In this document: positions 1 through 6,066 of the stretch, piece by piece
Numbering within the stretch: the stretch's first letter is position 1
Layout of the letters: each line of letters starts with the position of its first letter
Position numbers and translations under genes: made by a program
Notes under the pieces: generated by a model
Seen by the model: only the letters and a program-made list of their open reading frames with translations
What the model was told of the DNA's origin: nothing
The model's database searches: none
Origin: an uncultured Caryophanales bacterium
GTDB taxonomy: Bacteria; Bacillota_I; Bacilli_A; RFN20; CAG-826
Reading direction: 5' to 3'
Assembly: GCA_946410525.1 (NCBI GenBank)
Contig: CAMKAQ010000033.1
Span: forward strand, 1-7,807
DNA length: 7,807 nucleotides

Positions 1-672
1 AATGGACGTCTCCTCATAGAATTTGCGTTTCACCGGCTCATTCCATGGCTTCCTTAACATGAAGGTGTTAGGGAAGAATTCGATGGCCTTCTCGTTCTTT
101 GGATAAAGAAGGAAGACGACGAGGACGATGGCCATCGTTATGGTCTTATCAAGCAAATCCCATAGGGAGTTTGCAAAATAACTCGCCCAGAACGGCGTCA
201 TTCCGAAGTTGTTATAGAGATCTGCGCAAAGGCTTGGGGTGATGACGTCGACATCCTGTCCATATAAGAAGTAAGTGACGACAGAACCGACTCCGCCACC
301 GAGGAAGGAGAAAACAAGGATGGCGAGGATGTAACCCCACCATTTCCTGAACATGCCAGTCCTCATCATGAGGCCGGCAGCGATGGCGATGAATCCGGAG
401 ATGAAGGCGTAGTAAATCGAATCCCCATCAAAGATGCAGTTGAGGAGGTTTGTGCCCATGCCGACGATGAGACCTGGGAAGTAACCGTAGATGCAGCTGA
501 CGAGGATCGTGAAAATGCAATCGAGGTAAAGCATGACCCCGATGCCGTGTAAGGTCGAGCTCGCCAAATAGGACACACCAAAATTGAGTCCCAAACAGAC
601 AGCTATGACTAACCACGTAAATGGCGAGGTTATAACTCGCGCCTTCCGAAAGATCGGATTATTAACTTTCAT
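1..672 (-). CDS. Polytopic membrane protein, ECF S-component-like or sensor module (C-terminus beyond window)
   Basis: Reading the minus strand from the ATG at 672 gives 224 uninterrupted codons to the window edge, so the protein is partial. An in-frame TAA sits two codons upstream of this ATG, which fixes it as the earliest start; no good Shine-Dalgarno is visible. The N-terminus is basic (MKVNNPIFRKARV), followed by about six hydrophobic segments at roughly residues 17-37, 45-63, 64-80, 86-104, 112-137 and 178-190. Conspicuous features are a glycine-rich reentrant-looking stretch (GYFPGLIVGMGTNLL, 63-77), the SIYYAFISGFIAIAAG stretch at 85-100, and FLGGGVGS at 123-130. This pattern recalls small S-components of ECF vitamin transporters and the related membrane input modules of some sensor proteins. 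After residue 190 the chain turns charged (PKNEKAIEFFPN) and continues out of the window, so a cytoplasmic output domain may follow. The family call is inference; the gene itself is well supported. It is divergent from the ABC operon. Confidence 0.8.
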   Translation of the reverse strand, partial: MKVNNPIFRKARVITSPFTWLVIAVCLGLNFGVSYLASSTLHGIGVMLYLDCIFTILVSCIYGYFPGLIVGMGTNLLNCIFDGDSIYYAFISGFIAIAAGLMMRTGMFRKWWGYILAILVFSFLGGGVGSVVTYFLYGQDVDVITPSLCADLYNNFGMTPFWASYFANSLWDLLDKTITMAIVLVVFLLYPKNEKAIEFFPNTFMLRKPWNEPVKRKFYEETSI

Positions 673-690
673 TGCTTATATTATTTCATT

Positions 691-713
691 TTTTAAAGCA
701 GTTTGCTTAAAAA
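691..713. repeat. AT-rich inverted repeat in the divergent intergenic region
   Basis: Arms TTTTAAAGCA (691-700) and TGCTTAAAAA (704-713) are complementary over ten positions with one mismatch around a 3-base loop. It lies about 20 bases upstream of the minus-strand start codon and about 130 bases before the ABC ATPase gene. It could be an operator for the minus-strand gene; the stem is too AT-rich for a convincing terminator. Two direct copies of TTTGTAAA (723-730 and 747-754, exactly 24 bases apart) lie just beyond it. The role is unknown. Confidence 0.4.
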
Positions 714-802
714 TTGCTCTAATTTGTAAAAATCCCTAGCAAATCCTTTGTAAAGTTTCTTTGCAACCTATAGTATCTAGCCCTTTTTTTAAAAAGTTGG
801 TA

Positions 803-811
803 TGGTATAAG
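803..811 (+). promoter_or_regulatory. Probable extended -10 promoter of the ABC transporter operon
   Basis: TG-G-TATAAG at 803-811 matches the extended -10 consensus (TGnTATAAT) in eight of nine defined positions. No good -35 hexamer lies 17 bases upstream (a T-run is there), which extended -10 promoters tolerate. Transcription would begin near 818, giving a short leader that contains the ribosome binding site AAGGAGT (830-836) five bases before the ATG at 841. Confidence 0.55.
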
Positions 812-840
812 AGTTTGAGTGCTTCAAACAAGGAGTAACT

Positions 841-1551
841 ATGTTAAATATCGAAAATCTCACTAAGACCTACGGCGAGAAGAAAGCCGTCGACAATTTA
901 AGCATCCACATCGCCCCAGGCGAAATATATGGCTTCATCGGCCACAACGGAGCGGGCAAGACCACCACTCTTAAGGCTTGCGCTGGCATCCTTCAATTCG
1001 ACAAAGGCGAAATCACCGTTGATGGCATTTCAATGAAGAAAGACCCAATCGAATGCAAAAAGAAGATGGCCTACATCCCGGACAACCCAGAACTCTATGA
1101 CTACATGACCGGTCTTCAGTATCTCGACTTCGTCGCTGACATCTATGGCGTCTCGATCGAGGAAAGAAAAGCGAAAATCCACAAATACGCTTCCGCTTTC
1201 GAACTTGAGAAGGACCTTCCAGCCGTCATCTCTTCCTACTCACATGGTATGAAGCAGAAACTCGCCATCATCAGTGCTTGGATCCATAGCCCAAAGCTCA
1301 TCATGATGGACGAGCCATTTGTCGGTCTTGATCCAAAGGCCGCCAAACTCCTCAAAGACATGATGAGAGAGATCTGCGATGAAGGCGGAGCCATCTTCTT
1401 CAGCACCCACGTCCTTGAGGTCGCTGAGAAGCTTTGCGACAAAGTCGCCATCATCAAAAAAGGCCAGCTCATCCGCTCTGGCACCATGGAACAAGTCAAA
1501 GGCGACGATTCCCTTGAGGACGTCTTCCTTGAGTTGGAGGGTGAAAAATAA
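841..1551 (+). CDS. ABC transporter ATP-binding protein, EcsA-like
   Basis: This 236-residue protein is a single nucleotide-binding domain of the ABC-2/EcsA type. It should hydrolyse ATP on the cytoplasmic face to drive the permease encoded directly downstream. Visible motifs are Walker A GHNGAGKT (34-41), a signature SHGMKQK (134-140) replacing canonical LSGGQ, Walker B LIMMDEP (153-159) with catalytic Glu158, D-loop GLD (162-164) and switch His190. The Q-loop glutamine position is Asp81 in AYIPDNPELYDYMT; B. subtilis EcsA has a Glu in the equivalent motif. The C-terminus (EDVFLELEGEK) is typical of ABC-2 ATPases. The start is set by AAGGAGT five bases upstream. The stop TAA shares its last base with the permease ATG (TAATG), so the two are translationally coupled. 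The substrate cannot be read from the sequence; EcsAB in B. subtilis is linked to secretion and membrane proteolysis, but this copy could export a peptide, lipid or drug. Confidence 0.96.
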   Translation: MLNIENLTKTYGEKKAVDNLSIHIAPGEIYGFIGHNGAGKTTTLKACAGILQFDKGEITVDGISMKKDPIECKKKMAYIPDNPELYDYMTGLQYLDFVADIYGVSIEERKAKIHKYASAFELEKDLPAVISSYSHGMKQKLAIISAWIHSPKLIMMDEPFVGLDPKAAKLLKDMMREICDEGGAIFFSTHVLEVAEKLCDKVAIIKKGQLIRSGTMEQVKGDDSLEDVFLELEGEK

Positions 1552-3200
1552 TGATCAAAGCTCTGCTCAGAAAGCAGTTCCTTGAGCTATTCTCCGTCTT
1601 TTTCCGTGGCAGAAACGGAAAGAGAGTAGCCGGAGGAAAGGCTGCTTTATATATCTTCCTCTATGTCATGCTCATCCTCATGGTCGTCGGTTATTCGACC
1701 ATGTTCGCTCTCGGGCTTGGCGCTACCTATTTTGCGAGTCGTGATACTGCCTGGGCCTACTTTGGCATGGGCGCGATCGCCGCGGTCACGATCGCCATCG
1801 TCGGCAGCGTCTTCATGACCTATAACTCCTTATATTTAGCGAAGGATAACGAATTCCTTCTTTCTCTCCCGATCCAATCCTGGAAGCTTCTCTTCGTGAG
1901 ACTTTTTGGAGTCTGGTTCGCGGGATTCGCTTGGGAAAGCCTTGTCCTTCTTCCTTTCTTCGTCATCTTCTATGCGATGGCCCCAGGCCTAGTGACTGCT
2001 TTAGGCGTCGTCTTCCAGATCCTTCTTTGGATCGGCCTTTCTTTCGTCATCCTATTCATGACTGCCATCCTTGGATGGCTCATCGCCAAAGCTGCTACCC
2101 ACATGGGCAGATACAAGACCCTCATTATCGTCCTTCTCTTCCTTGCTGGATTTGCCGGCTACATGTTCCTCATCTCCCAGATTCAAGGTGGAATCACGGC
2201 TCTCTTCAATGATCCAGAAGCCATCTCAGAAGGCCTTGGAGGATTTATGCCTGCGTACGCCTTTGGCAAAGCCTGTTTAGGAAGCCCGCTTCACGGCATC
2301 ATCTTCTTCCTCATCAGCGTTGCTTTGTTCGCTCTTGTTTATTGGGTTCTCACGATCACCTTCAACAAGATCCTCATGAGCAACAACAAAGGCAAAGCCA
2401 TCACCAGCAACAAACGCCAAGACAAGCAAAAGAGCGTTAACGCCACTCTCATCAAGAGAGAGTTCAAACACTACCTCTCCAACGCGATGTACATCCTCAA
2501 TTCTTCTTTGGGTTACATCTTATTGCCGATTGTCGGTATTTTGGCCCTCGTTAACCATGACGCCATCCAAGTCGCTATCCACTCGATGGCGCAAGAAGGC
2601 GCTGGAGAAGGAATTGACCCAGCCACCATTGAGGCAATGATAAGAGCCCTTGCTCCTATCGTCATCTTCTTTGCCGTTGGTTTCCTCGCCGGAACAAGTG
2701 TCATCACCGCTCCATCGGTCTCACTTGAAGGAAAGAAAATCTCTGTCCTTCAGGCTTTCCCAATCCATATGAAGCAGGTTCTTTGGTCAAAGATCGAATT
2801 CCACTGCCTCATCGCTCTCCCGTTTGTCCTTTCAAGTGTCATCATGGTTGGAATTGGCCTAGGCCTAGAGATTCTTGATGTCATCATCCTTGTCATGCTC
2901 TCAGCCACCATGGTCTTCTTCTTTGGCGTGTTTGGTCTTGCTTGCAACCTCAAATACCCAATGCTCAACTGGACGAATGAGAATGTTGCTTTAAAGCAAA
3001 GCATGTCGGTTCTCTTCTGCATGCTCGTTGGAGTCCTTGCTCCAATCGTCTTCGCTCTTCTCTATTTCTTTGTCTTCATCAACTTCCTAATGCCATCCAT
3101 TTATCTCCTTGTCATCGCCGTCCTCTTTGGCCTTGTCTCTTGGCTCATTCTCAGATGGCTCAACACTAAAGGCGCGGAGAAATTCCAATATCTCAGCTAA
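1551..3200 (+). CDS. ABC transporter permease with two fused ABC-2-like halves
   Basis: This 549-residue integral membrane protein is the partner of the upstream ATPase, overlapping it by one base. I count about twelve hydrophobic spans at approximately 31-60, 73-92, 119-141, 145-170, 189-208, 246-270, 312-334, 366-386, 414-434, 439-463, 488-510 and 513-536. A charged cytoplasmic linker (SNNKGKAITSNKRQDKQKS, 277-295) separates two halves that echo each other. Each begins with an amphipathic helix (ALLRKQFLELFS at 4-15, TLIKREFKHYLS at 299-310) and has after two spans a short motif around LPI or FPI (AKDNEFLLSLPIQSWK at 97-112, SLEGKKISVLQAFPIHMK at 391-408). That is the layout of fused-dimer ABC-2 exporters in Firmicutes, where one chain supplies both membrane domains. 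There is no solute-binding protein gene beside it, which favours export. The product is clear as a permease; its substrate is unknown. Confidence 0.9.
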   Translation: MIKALLRKQFLELFSVFFRGRNGKRVAGGKAALYIFLYVMLILMVVGYSTMFALGLGATYFASRDTAWAYFGMGAIAAVTIAIVGSVFMTYNSLYLAKDNEFLLSLPIQSWKLLFVRLFGVWFAGFAWESLVLLPFFVIFYAMAPGLVTALGVVFQILLWIGLSFVILFMTAILGWLIAKAATHMGRYKTLIIVLLFLAGFAGYMFLISQIQGGITALFNDPEAISEGLGGFMPAYAFGKACLGSPLHGIIFFLISVALFALVYWVLTITFNKILMSNNKGKAITSNKRQDKQKSVNATLIKREFKHYLSNAMYILNSSLGYILLPIVGILALVNHDAIQVAIHSMAQEGAGEGIDPATIEAMIRALAPIVIFFAVGFLAGTSVITAPSVSLEGKKISVLQAFPIHMKQVLWSKIEFHCLIALPFVLSSVIMVGIGLGLEILDVIILVMLSATMVFFFGVFGLACNLKYPMLNWTNENVALKQSMSVLFCMLVGVLAPIVFALLYFFVFINFLMPSIYLLVIAVLFGLVSWLILRWLNTKGAEKFQYLS

Positions 3201-3221
3201 TTGTAAATTTTTAGACAAATA

Positions 3222-3295
3222 ATAGCGTTTTTATAAAGTGGAGTGGGAAATGTAAGCCCTTCCACTTTTTCATTTCTTATGAAATAAAACGCTAT
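3222..3295. repeat. Perfect 10-bp inverted repeat enclosing the ABC operon terminator
   Basis: ATAGCGTTTT (3222-3231) and AAAACGCTAT (3286-3295) are exact reverse complements, 54 bases apart, and they bracket the terminator hairpin at 3235-3270. The right arm touches the first base of the TATAAT at 3295-3300. As RNA the arms could form an outer stem around the terminator; as DNA they could be a two-site operator acting on the lipoprotein promoter. Confidence 0.6.
3235..3270 (+). terminator. Intrinsic terminator of the ABC transporter operon
   Basis: AAAGTGGA (3235-3242) pairs with TCCACTTT (3261-3268), extended inward by GGG (3245-3247) with CCC (3257-3259), and the 3' side runs into five T residues (3266-3270). 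It lies 34 bases after the permease stop codon. Confidence 0.8.
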
Positions 3296-3300
3296 ATAAT
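3295..3300 (+). promoter_or_regulatory. Candidate -10 box of the lipoprotein gene
   Basis: TATAAT at 3295-3300 is a perfect -10 hexamer, but no good -35 is present 15 to 18 bases upstream (the region reads TTTCTTATG). A second weaker box, TATAAA, lies at 3308-3313. Either would give a leader of about 80 to 95 bases before the ATG at 3401. The leader (3301-3400) shows no strong hairpin or recognisable riboswitch, and ends with the ribosome binding site AAAAGGAAGG (3381-3390). Confidence 0.5.
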
Positions 3301-3400
3301 AAGTGCATATAAAGGGTTCTCAAACCGCATCCACATTACTCTTAAGTGTCTGAAGTTTGGCGAATCCATTATTCATTTTTAAAAGGAAGGAAATTAAAAA

Positions 3401-4957
3401 ATGAAGAAAACCAAATTCCTCTCAGTTGCGGCCTTAGCACTTGCTTTAGGCTTAGCCTCTTGTGGTGGTCCAACTGGCGGACAAGAATCAGGTGCCGAAA
3501 GCGCTCCTGCTACTTCTGCTGCTACTAGCTCCGTAGCAAAACCAAAAATCACTGTTTCTGCTGAAGGTGACAAGAAGACCTTAGTCATGGAAGAAACAGT
3601 CCAGCTCACTGCGAAAGCAGACGACAAGGCCCTCACCGGCGTCGAATGGAAATCATCCGCCGAAGCGGTCGCTACCGTCGATCAGACTGGTAAAGTCACT
3701 GCCGTTGCTCCTGGCACAGCTTCCATCTCTGCCTCTTTAGAAGGCTACAACAAAGGTTCAATCTCCATCACCGTCACTAGACCAACCCCAACCGCGACTC
3801 TTCACTTCGAAGATGCCGATCACTTTGCCGCCGATGGCTGGTGGGGCACCGGAGATGACGGCTGGTCACCAGAAAATTCAAGATCCGAAGGCAATGCCTC
3901 CGACCTCAAGTGCATCGCTCACTTAGACAACGGCGATAAAGAAACCTTAACATTCACCTCTAGCGCCGCTATCAGCGCCGAGCTCGTCATCATGATGGCC
4001 AGCTCCGACGGTGTCACCGATATGTCCGCCGTCATGGATGTCAAACTCAACAACACCGCTATCGCCATGACTGGCAAAGCTCTTGCCGCCACTGGTTCCA
4101 ACAACGAATTCAAAGAGTTCTCTCTTGGCACCCAGAACCTCGTCAATGGCGACAACGTCTTAGAGTTATCGTTCAAAGCCTCTGCTCCATACATCGATGA
4201 TTTGAACATCTACTCCAAACAGCAGGCCACTATCGCTGTCAAAGCCGCTCCAGCCAAAGAAAGAATCGAAGTTCAGCTTGAAGCCGAAGCCACTGGCTTA
4301 AAGGCCTACATCGGCGAAGACACCCAGATCACCCTCACCAAGCCAACCGATACCACTGGTGTCACCTACGCTTCCGATAAGGAAACCGTTGCCACCGTCG
4401 ACGAAACCGGTAAGATCCACGGCGTCGCTCTTGGCACCGCCCACATCACCATCGCCAAAGCTGGCATGTATTCCACCAGAGTCGAAGTCACCGTCGAAAA
4501 GAAAGTCGTCGATGGCGAAATCAGAGTCGAAGCCGAATCCGCAGCCGATATCGGAAGCTTCCACTCCTACACCGACAGAACCTCTGGCATCCAGAACGGT
4601 CACTCCGGCGGCGCCTACATCACCGGTTATGACGTCACTGGTCCATTCACTTTGAACTACACCTTCACTTCTCCAAGGGCTCAGCAGATGACTCTTGTTA
4701 TCGCTGGTGCTTCCCACTACCAGATGAGCGAAGACTTTGTCTTCGGCGTCGATGGCATCATCAAGCTCAACAACGCAACCGTTACCTGCCCAGCCGATGC
4801 CAAGATCGAATCCAACCAGCAGATGGGTGCTCCAACCGTTGAAGTCACCATCGGTACCGTCAGCGTTCTCGAAGGCGAGAATACCTTCGCTATCGAGTTC
4901 CCAGTGAGAGCCCCTGCTCTTGACTGCTTCAGATTCATGCCTATCACCCAAGCCTAA
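3401..4957 (+). CDS. Surface lipoprotein with duplicated Big_2 plus carbohydrate-binding-like module
   Basis: The 518-residue product starts with a lipoprotein signal peptide (MKKTKF, hydrophobic core, lipobox LASC with Cys21), so it should be lipid-anchored on the outer face of the membrane. A Gly/Ser/Ala/Thr-rich linker (22-48) follows. Then come a bacterial Ig-like Big_2 domain (about 50-127; VEWKSS, ATVDQTGKVTAVAPGTASIS), a beta-sandwich resembling CBM6/CBM35 (about 131-273, ending APYIDDLNIYS), a second Big_2 (about 286-366; VTYASDKETVATVDETGKIHGVALGTA), and a second CBM6-like module (about 373-513; IRVEAESA at its start, APALDCFRF at its end). No catalytic domain is visible, so it probably binds glycans or matrix rather than degrading them. 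Start choice is supported by AAGGAAGG ten bases upstream. It stands alone between two terminators, so it is likely monocistronic. Big_2 and lipoprotein calls are firm; the glycan-binding call is inferred from fold-like patterns. Confidence 0.88.
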   Translation: MKKTKFLSVAALALALGLASCGGPTGGQESGAESAPATSAATSSVAKPKITVSAEGDKKTLVMEETVQLTAKADDKALTGVEWKSSAEAVATVDQTGKVTAVAPGTASISASLEGYNKGSISITVTRPTPTATLHFEDADHFAADGWWGTGDDGWSPENSRSEGNASDLKCIAHLDNGDKETLTFTSSAAISAELVIMMASSDGVTDMSAVMDVKLNNTAIAMTGKALAATGSNNEFKEFSLGTQNLVNGDNVLELSFKASAPYIDDLNIYSKQQATIAVKAAPAKERIEVQLEAEATGLKAYIGEDTQITLTKPTDTTGVTYASDKETVATVDETGKIHGVALGTAHITIAKAGMYSTRVEVTVEKKVVDGEIRVEAESAADIGSFHSYTDRTSGIQNGHSGGAYITGYDVTGPFTLNYTFTSPRAQQMTLVIAGASHYQMSEDFVFGVDGIIKLNNATVTCPADAKIESNQQMGAPTVEVTIGTVSVLEGENTFAIEFPVRAPALDCFRFMPITQA

Positions 4958-4975
4958 TTGTTAATTGATTAGACT

Positions 4976-5003
4976 AAGGACCCTCGTTTGGGGGTCCTTT
5001 TTT
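4976..5003 (+). terminator. Strong intrinsic terminator after the lipoprotein gene
   Basis: AAGGACCC (4976-4983) pairs with GGGTCCTT (4992-4999), plus T-G and C-G pairs, giving a ten-pair stem with loop GTTT, followed by six T residues (4998-5003). It lies 18 bases after the stop codon. Confidence 0.93.
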
Positions 5004-5067
5004 CATACTCTTTATTACTTGTTAAACACGCGTATGCACGGAGGAAAAATTTTTTTCTCAATACCTC

Positions 5068-5096
5068 TTGACACGATATACTATGCGCCATATAGT
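5068..5096 (+). promoter_or_regulatory. Consensus sigma-A promoter of the PadR operon
   Basis: TTGACA (5068-5073) and TATAGT (5091-5096) are separated by exactly 17 bases, so the -35 is perfect and the -10 matches five of six. A run of A5T7 (5046-5057) just upstream may act as an UP-like element. The predicted start is near 5103, giving a leader of only about 17 bases before the ATG at 5120. Confidence 0.85.
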
Positions 5097-5098
5097 AT
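5078..5098. promoter_or_regulatory. Palindromic operator, probably for PadR autoregulation
   Basis: ATACTAT (5078-5084) and ATAGTAT (5092-5098) form perfect 7-bp inverted arms around 7 bases. The dyad fills the promoter spacer and covers the -10 box, which is the expected place for a repressor that blocks RNA polymerase. PadR proteins bind dyads as dimers and usually repress their own operon. That the downstream PadR is the ligand is inference. Confidence 0.65.
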
Positions 5099-5106
5099 TG
5101 TGCGTT

Positions 5107-5112
5107 GGGAGG
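5107..5112 (+). promoter_or_regulatory. Ribosome binding site deciding the PadR start
   Basis: GGGAGG lies seven bases before the ATG at 5120. A TTG at 5105 is in frame and would add five residues (MGGIS), but it would overlap this site and leave itself without one, so ATG 5120 is preferred. Confidence 0.8.
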
Positions 5113-5119
5113 TATTTCA

Positions 5120-5437
5120 ATGGATGTACAACTAAAACGCGGAATGCTAGATATCTGCGTCTTGGCTTCCTTGCTCCAAGGCGACTCCTACGGTTACATG
5201 ATCATCAAGGATCTGTCGCCTCACGTCGAGATATCGGAATCAACCTTGTATCCGATTCTCCGAAGACTTGAAGAAATGAGAGCCGTCGAAACCTATTCGA
5301 TGGAGCATAACGGAAGGTTAAGGAAGTATTACGCGATAACGCCTTTAGGGCAAAGAAGAATCCGGGTATTCCTGGATGAATGGAAATCGATGATGGATAT
5401 ATACGCCTACATCGAAGGGGAGATGAAAGTAAGATGA
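5120..5437 (+). CDS. PadR-family transcriptional regulator, short form
   Basis: The 105-residue protein is a PadR winged helix-turn-helix repressor. The family pattern is clear: LKRGMLDICVLASLL (residues 5-19) as the first helix, the GDSYGYMIIKDL region (21-32), a recognition helix around ESTLYPILRRLEE (40-52), a wing with basic residues (NGRLRKYYAIT), then a C-terminal helix LGQRRIRVFLDEWKSMMD. It lacks the long C-terminal helical domain of full PadR proteins, as expected for the small subgroup found with DUF1700 genes. It should bind as a dimer to the dyad at 5078-5098 and repress this operon until a signal releases it. Its TGA stop overlaps the next start in ATGA, so expression of repressor and membrane partner is coupled. 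Confidence 0.93.
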   Translation: MDVQLKRGMLDICVLASLLQGDSYGYMIIKDLSPHVEISESTLYPILRRLEEMRAVETYSMEHNGRLRKYYAITPLGQRRIRVFLDEWKSMMDIYAYIEGEMKVR

Positions 5438-6048
5438 GAAAGAATGAATTCCTAAATGAAATCAGAGGGGCCTTAAGAGGCTACCCTCGCAACGAAGTAG
5501 AAAATTCAATCGAGTTCTACTCCGAAATGATCGAAGACCGTGTCGAAAACGGAATGACCGAAGAAGCGGCCGTTGCCTCACTTGGCAACATCGACATGAT
5601 CATCAAAAACATCAAGATGGATATGCCGCTTAAGTCGGTCATCAGAGAGACCGCCAAAGAGAAGAAAGAGGAAAGAATCCGTGAGAACAAGCACATGAGC
5701 GCTGGAACGATCATCCTCCTCATCCTTGGTGCGCCGCTTTGGATCCCGCTCCTTATCGTGGCGATGTCCCTCTTCTTGGTCTTCTTCATCCTGTTATGGG
5801 TCTTCGATATCGTCTTATTCGTGGTCGGTATCGCCTTAGCCGCTAGCTTAGCCGGAGGCGTCATCGGAGGCGTCATGAGCTTCATCGCTGGCAACCCAGG
5901 AACCGGAATTGCCTGGATCGGCGCTGGAATCGCTGCTCTCGGACTCGCCATCTTCCTCTTCATCGCTGGAGTTGGAATGGCAAAAGCCAACCTTGGCATT
6001 CTTGGCAGCATGGCCAGAGGCACCAAGCGCAGGATGCTTGGCGCTTAA
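5434..6048 (+). CDS. DUF1700 (HAAS) membrane protein
   Basis: The 204-residue protein has the DUF1700/HAAS layout. An N-terminal helical domain (about 1-65) carries the family pattern FLNEIRGALRGYP, then IEFYSEMIEDRVENGMTEEA and ASLGNI. A highly charged linker follows (KEKKEERIRENK, 76-87), then about four hydrophobic spans near 90-110, 112-134, 135-152 and 160-182, rich in Gly and Ala, ending with a basic tail (GTKRRMLGA). The start is the ATG at 5434, overlapping the PadR stop, with AAGGGGAG at 5415-5422; an in-frame ATG at 5380 lies inside padR and would add 18 residues of no family character. DUF1700 proteins almost always sit next to PadR genes and are thought to pass membrane information to them. 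The exact mechanism is not established. Confidence 0.9.
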   Translation: MRKNEFLNEIRGALRGYPRNEVENSIEFYSEMIEDRVENGMTEEAAVASLGNIDMIIKNIKMDMPLKSVIRETAKEKKEERIRENKHMSAGTIILLILGAPLWIPLLIVAMSLFLVFFILLWVFDIVLFVVGIALAASLAGGVIGGVMSFIAGNPGTGIAWIGAGIAALGLAIFLFIAGVGMAKANLGILGSMARGTKRRMLGA

Positions 6049-6066
6049 TCTAAGGAGGATTCAAGA

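Noticed and set aside
3357..3385. TTGGCG-17-TAAAAG as a promoter for the lipoprotein
   Set aside because: The supposed -10 overlaps the ribosome binding site, leaving no room for it in the transcript.
3301..3400. Possible riboswitch in the lipoprotein leader
   Set aside because: Only short stems such as GGTT/AACC are visible and no known aptamer motif is recognisable.
4298..4951. Minus-strand open frame of 217 codons opposite the lipoprotein gene
   Set aside because: Same codon-bias shadow effect; the product is low-complexity Gly/Asp/Val sequence, while the plus strand has a lipobox and Big_2 domains.
5060..5116. AATACCTC (5060-5067) and GAGGTATT (5109-5116) inverted pair flanking the PadR promoter
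   Set aside because: Only 8 bp and 41 bases apart; the right copy is constrained by being the ribosome binding site, so chance is likely. The left copy is outside the transcript, so no RNA stem forms.
5105..5119. TTG start five codons upstream for PadR
   Set aside because: It would lie on top of the GGGAGG site; the ATG at 5120 has ideal spacing and begins at the family's conserved N-terminus.
5380..5433. Earlier ATG giving an 18-residue N-terminal extension to DUF1700
   Set aside because: The extension lies inside padR in another frame and has no family character; the ATGA overlap at 5434 with AAGGGGAG upstream is the natural start.
5517..6026. Minus-strand open frame opposite the DUF1700 gene
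   Set aside because: Met/Pro/Ala-rich product with no signal for translation; explained as the reverse of hydrophobic codons in the real gene.
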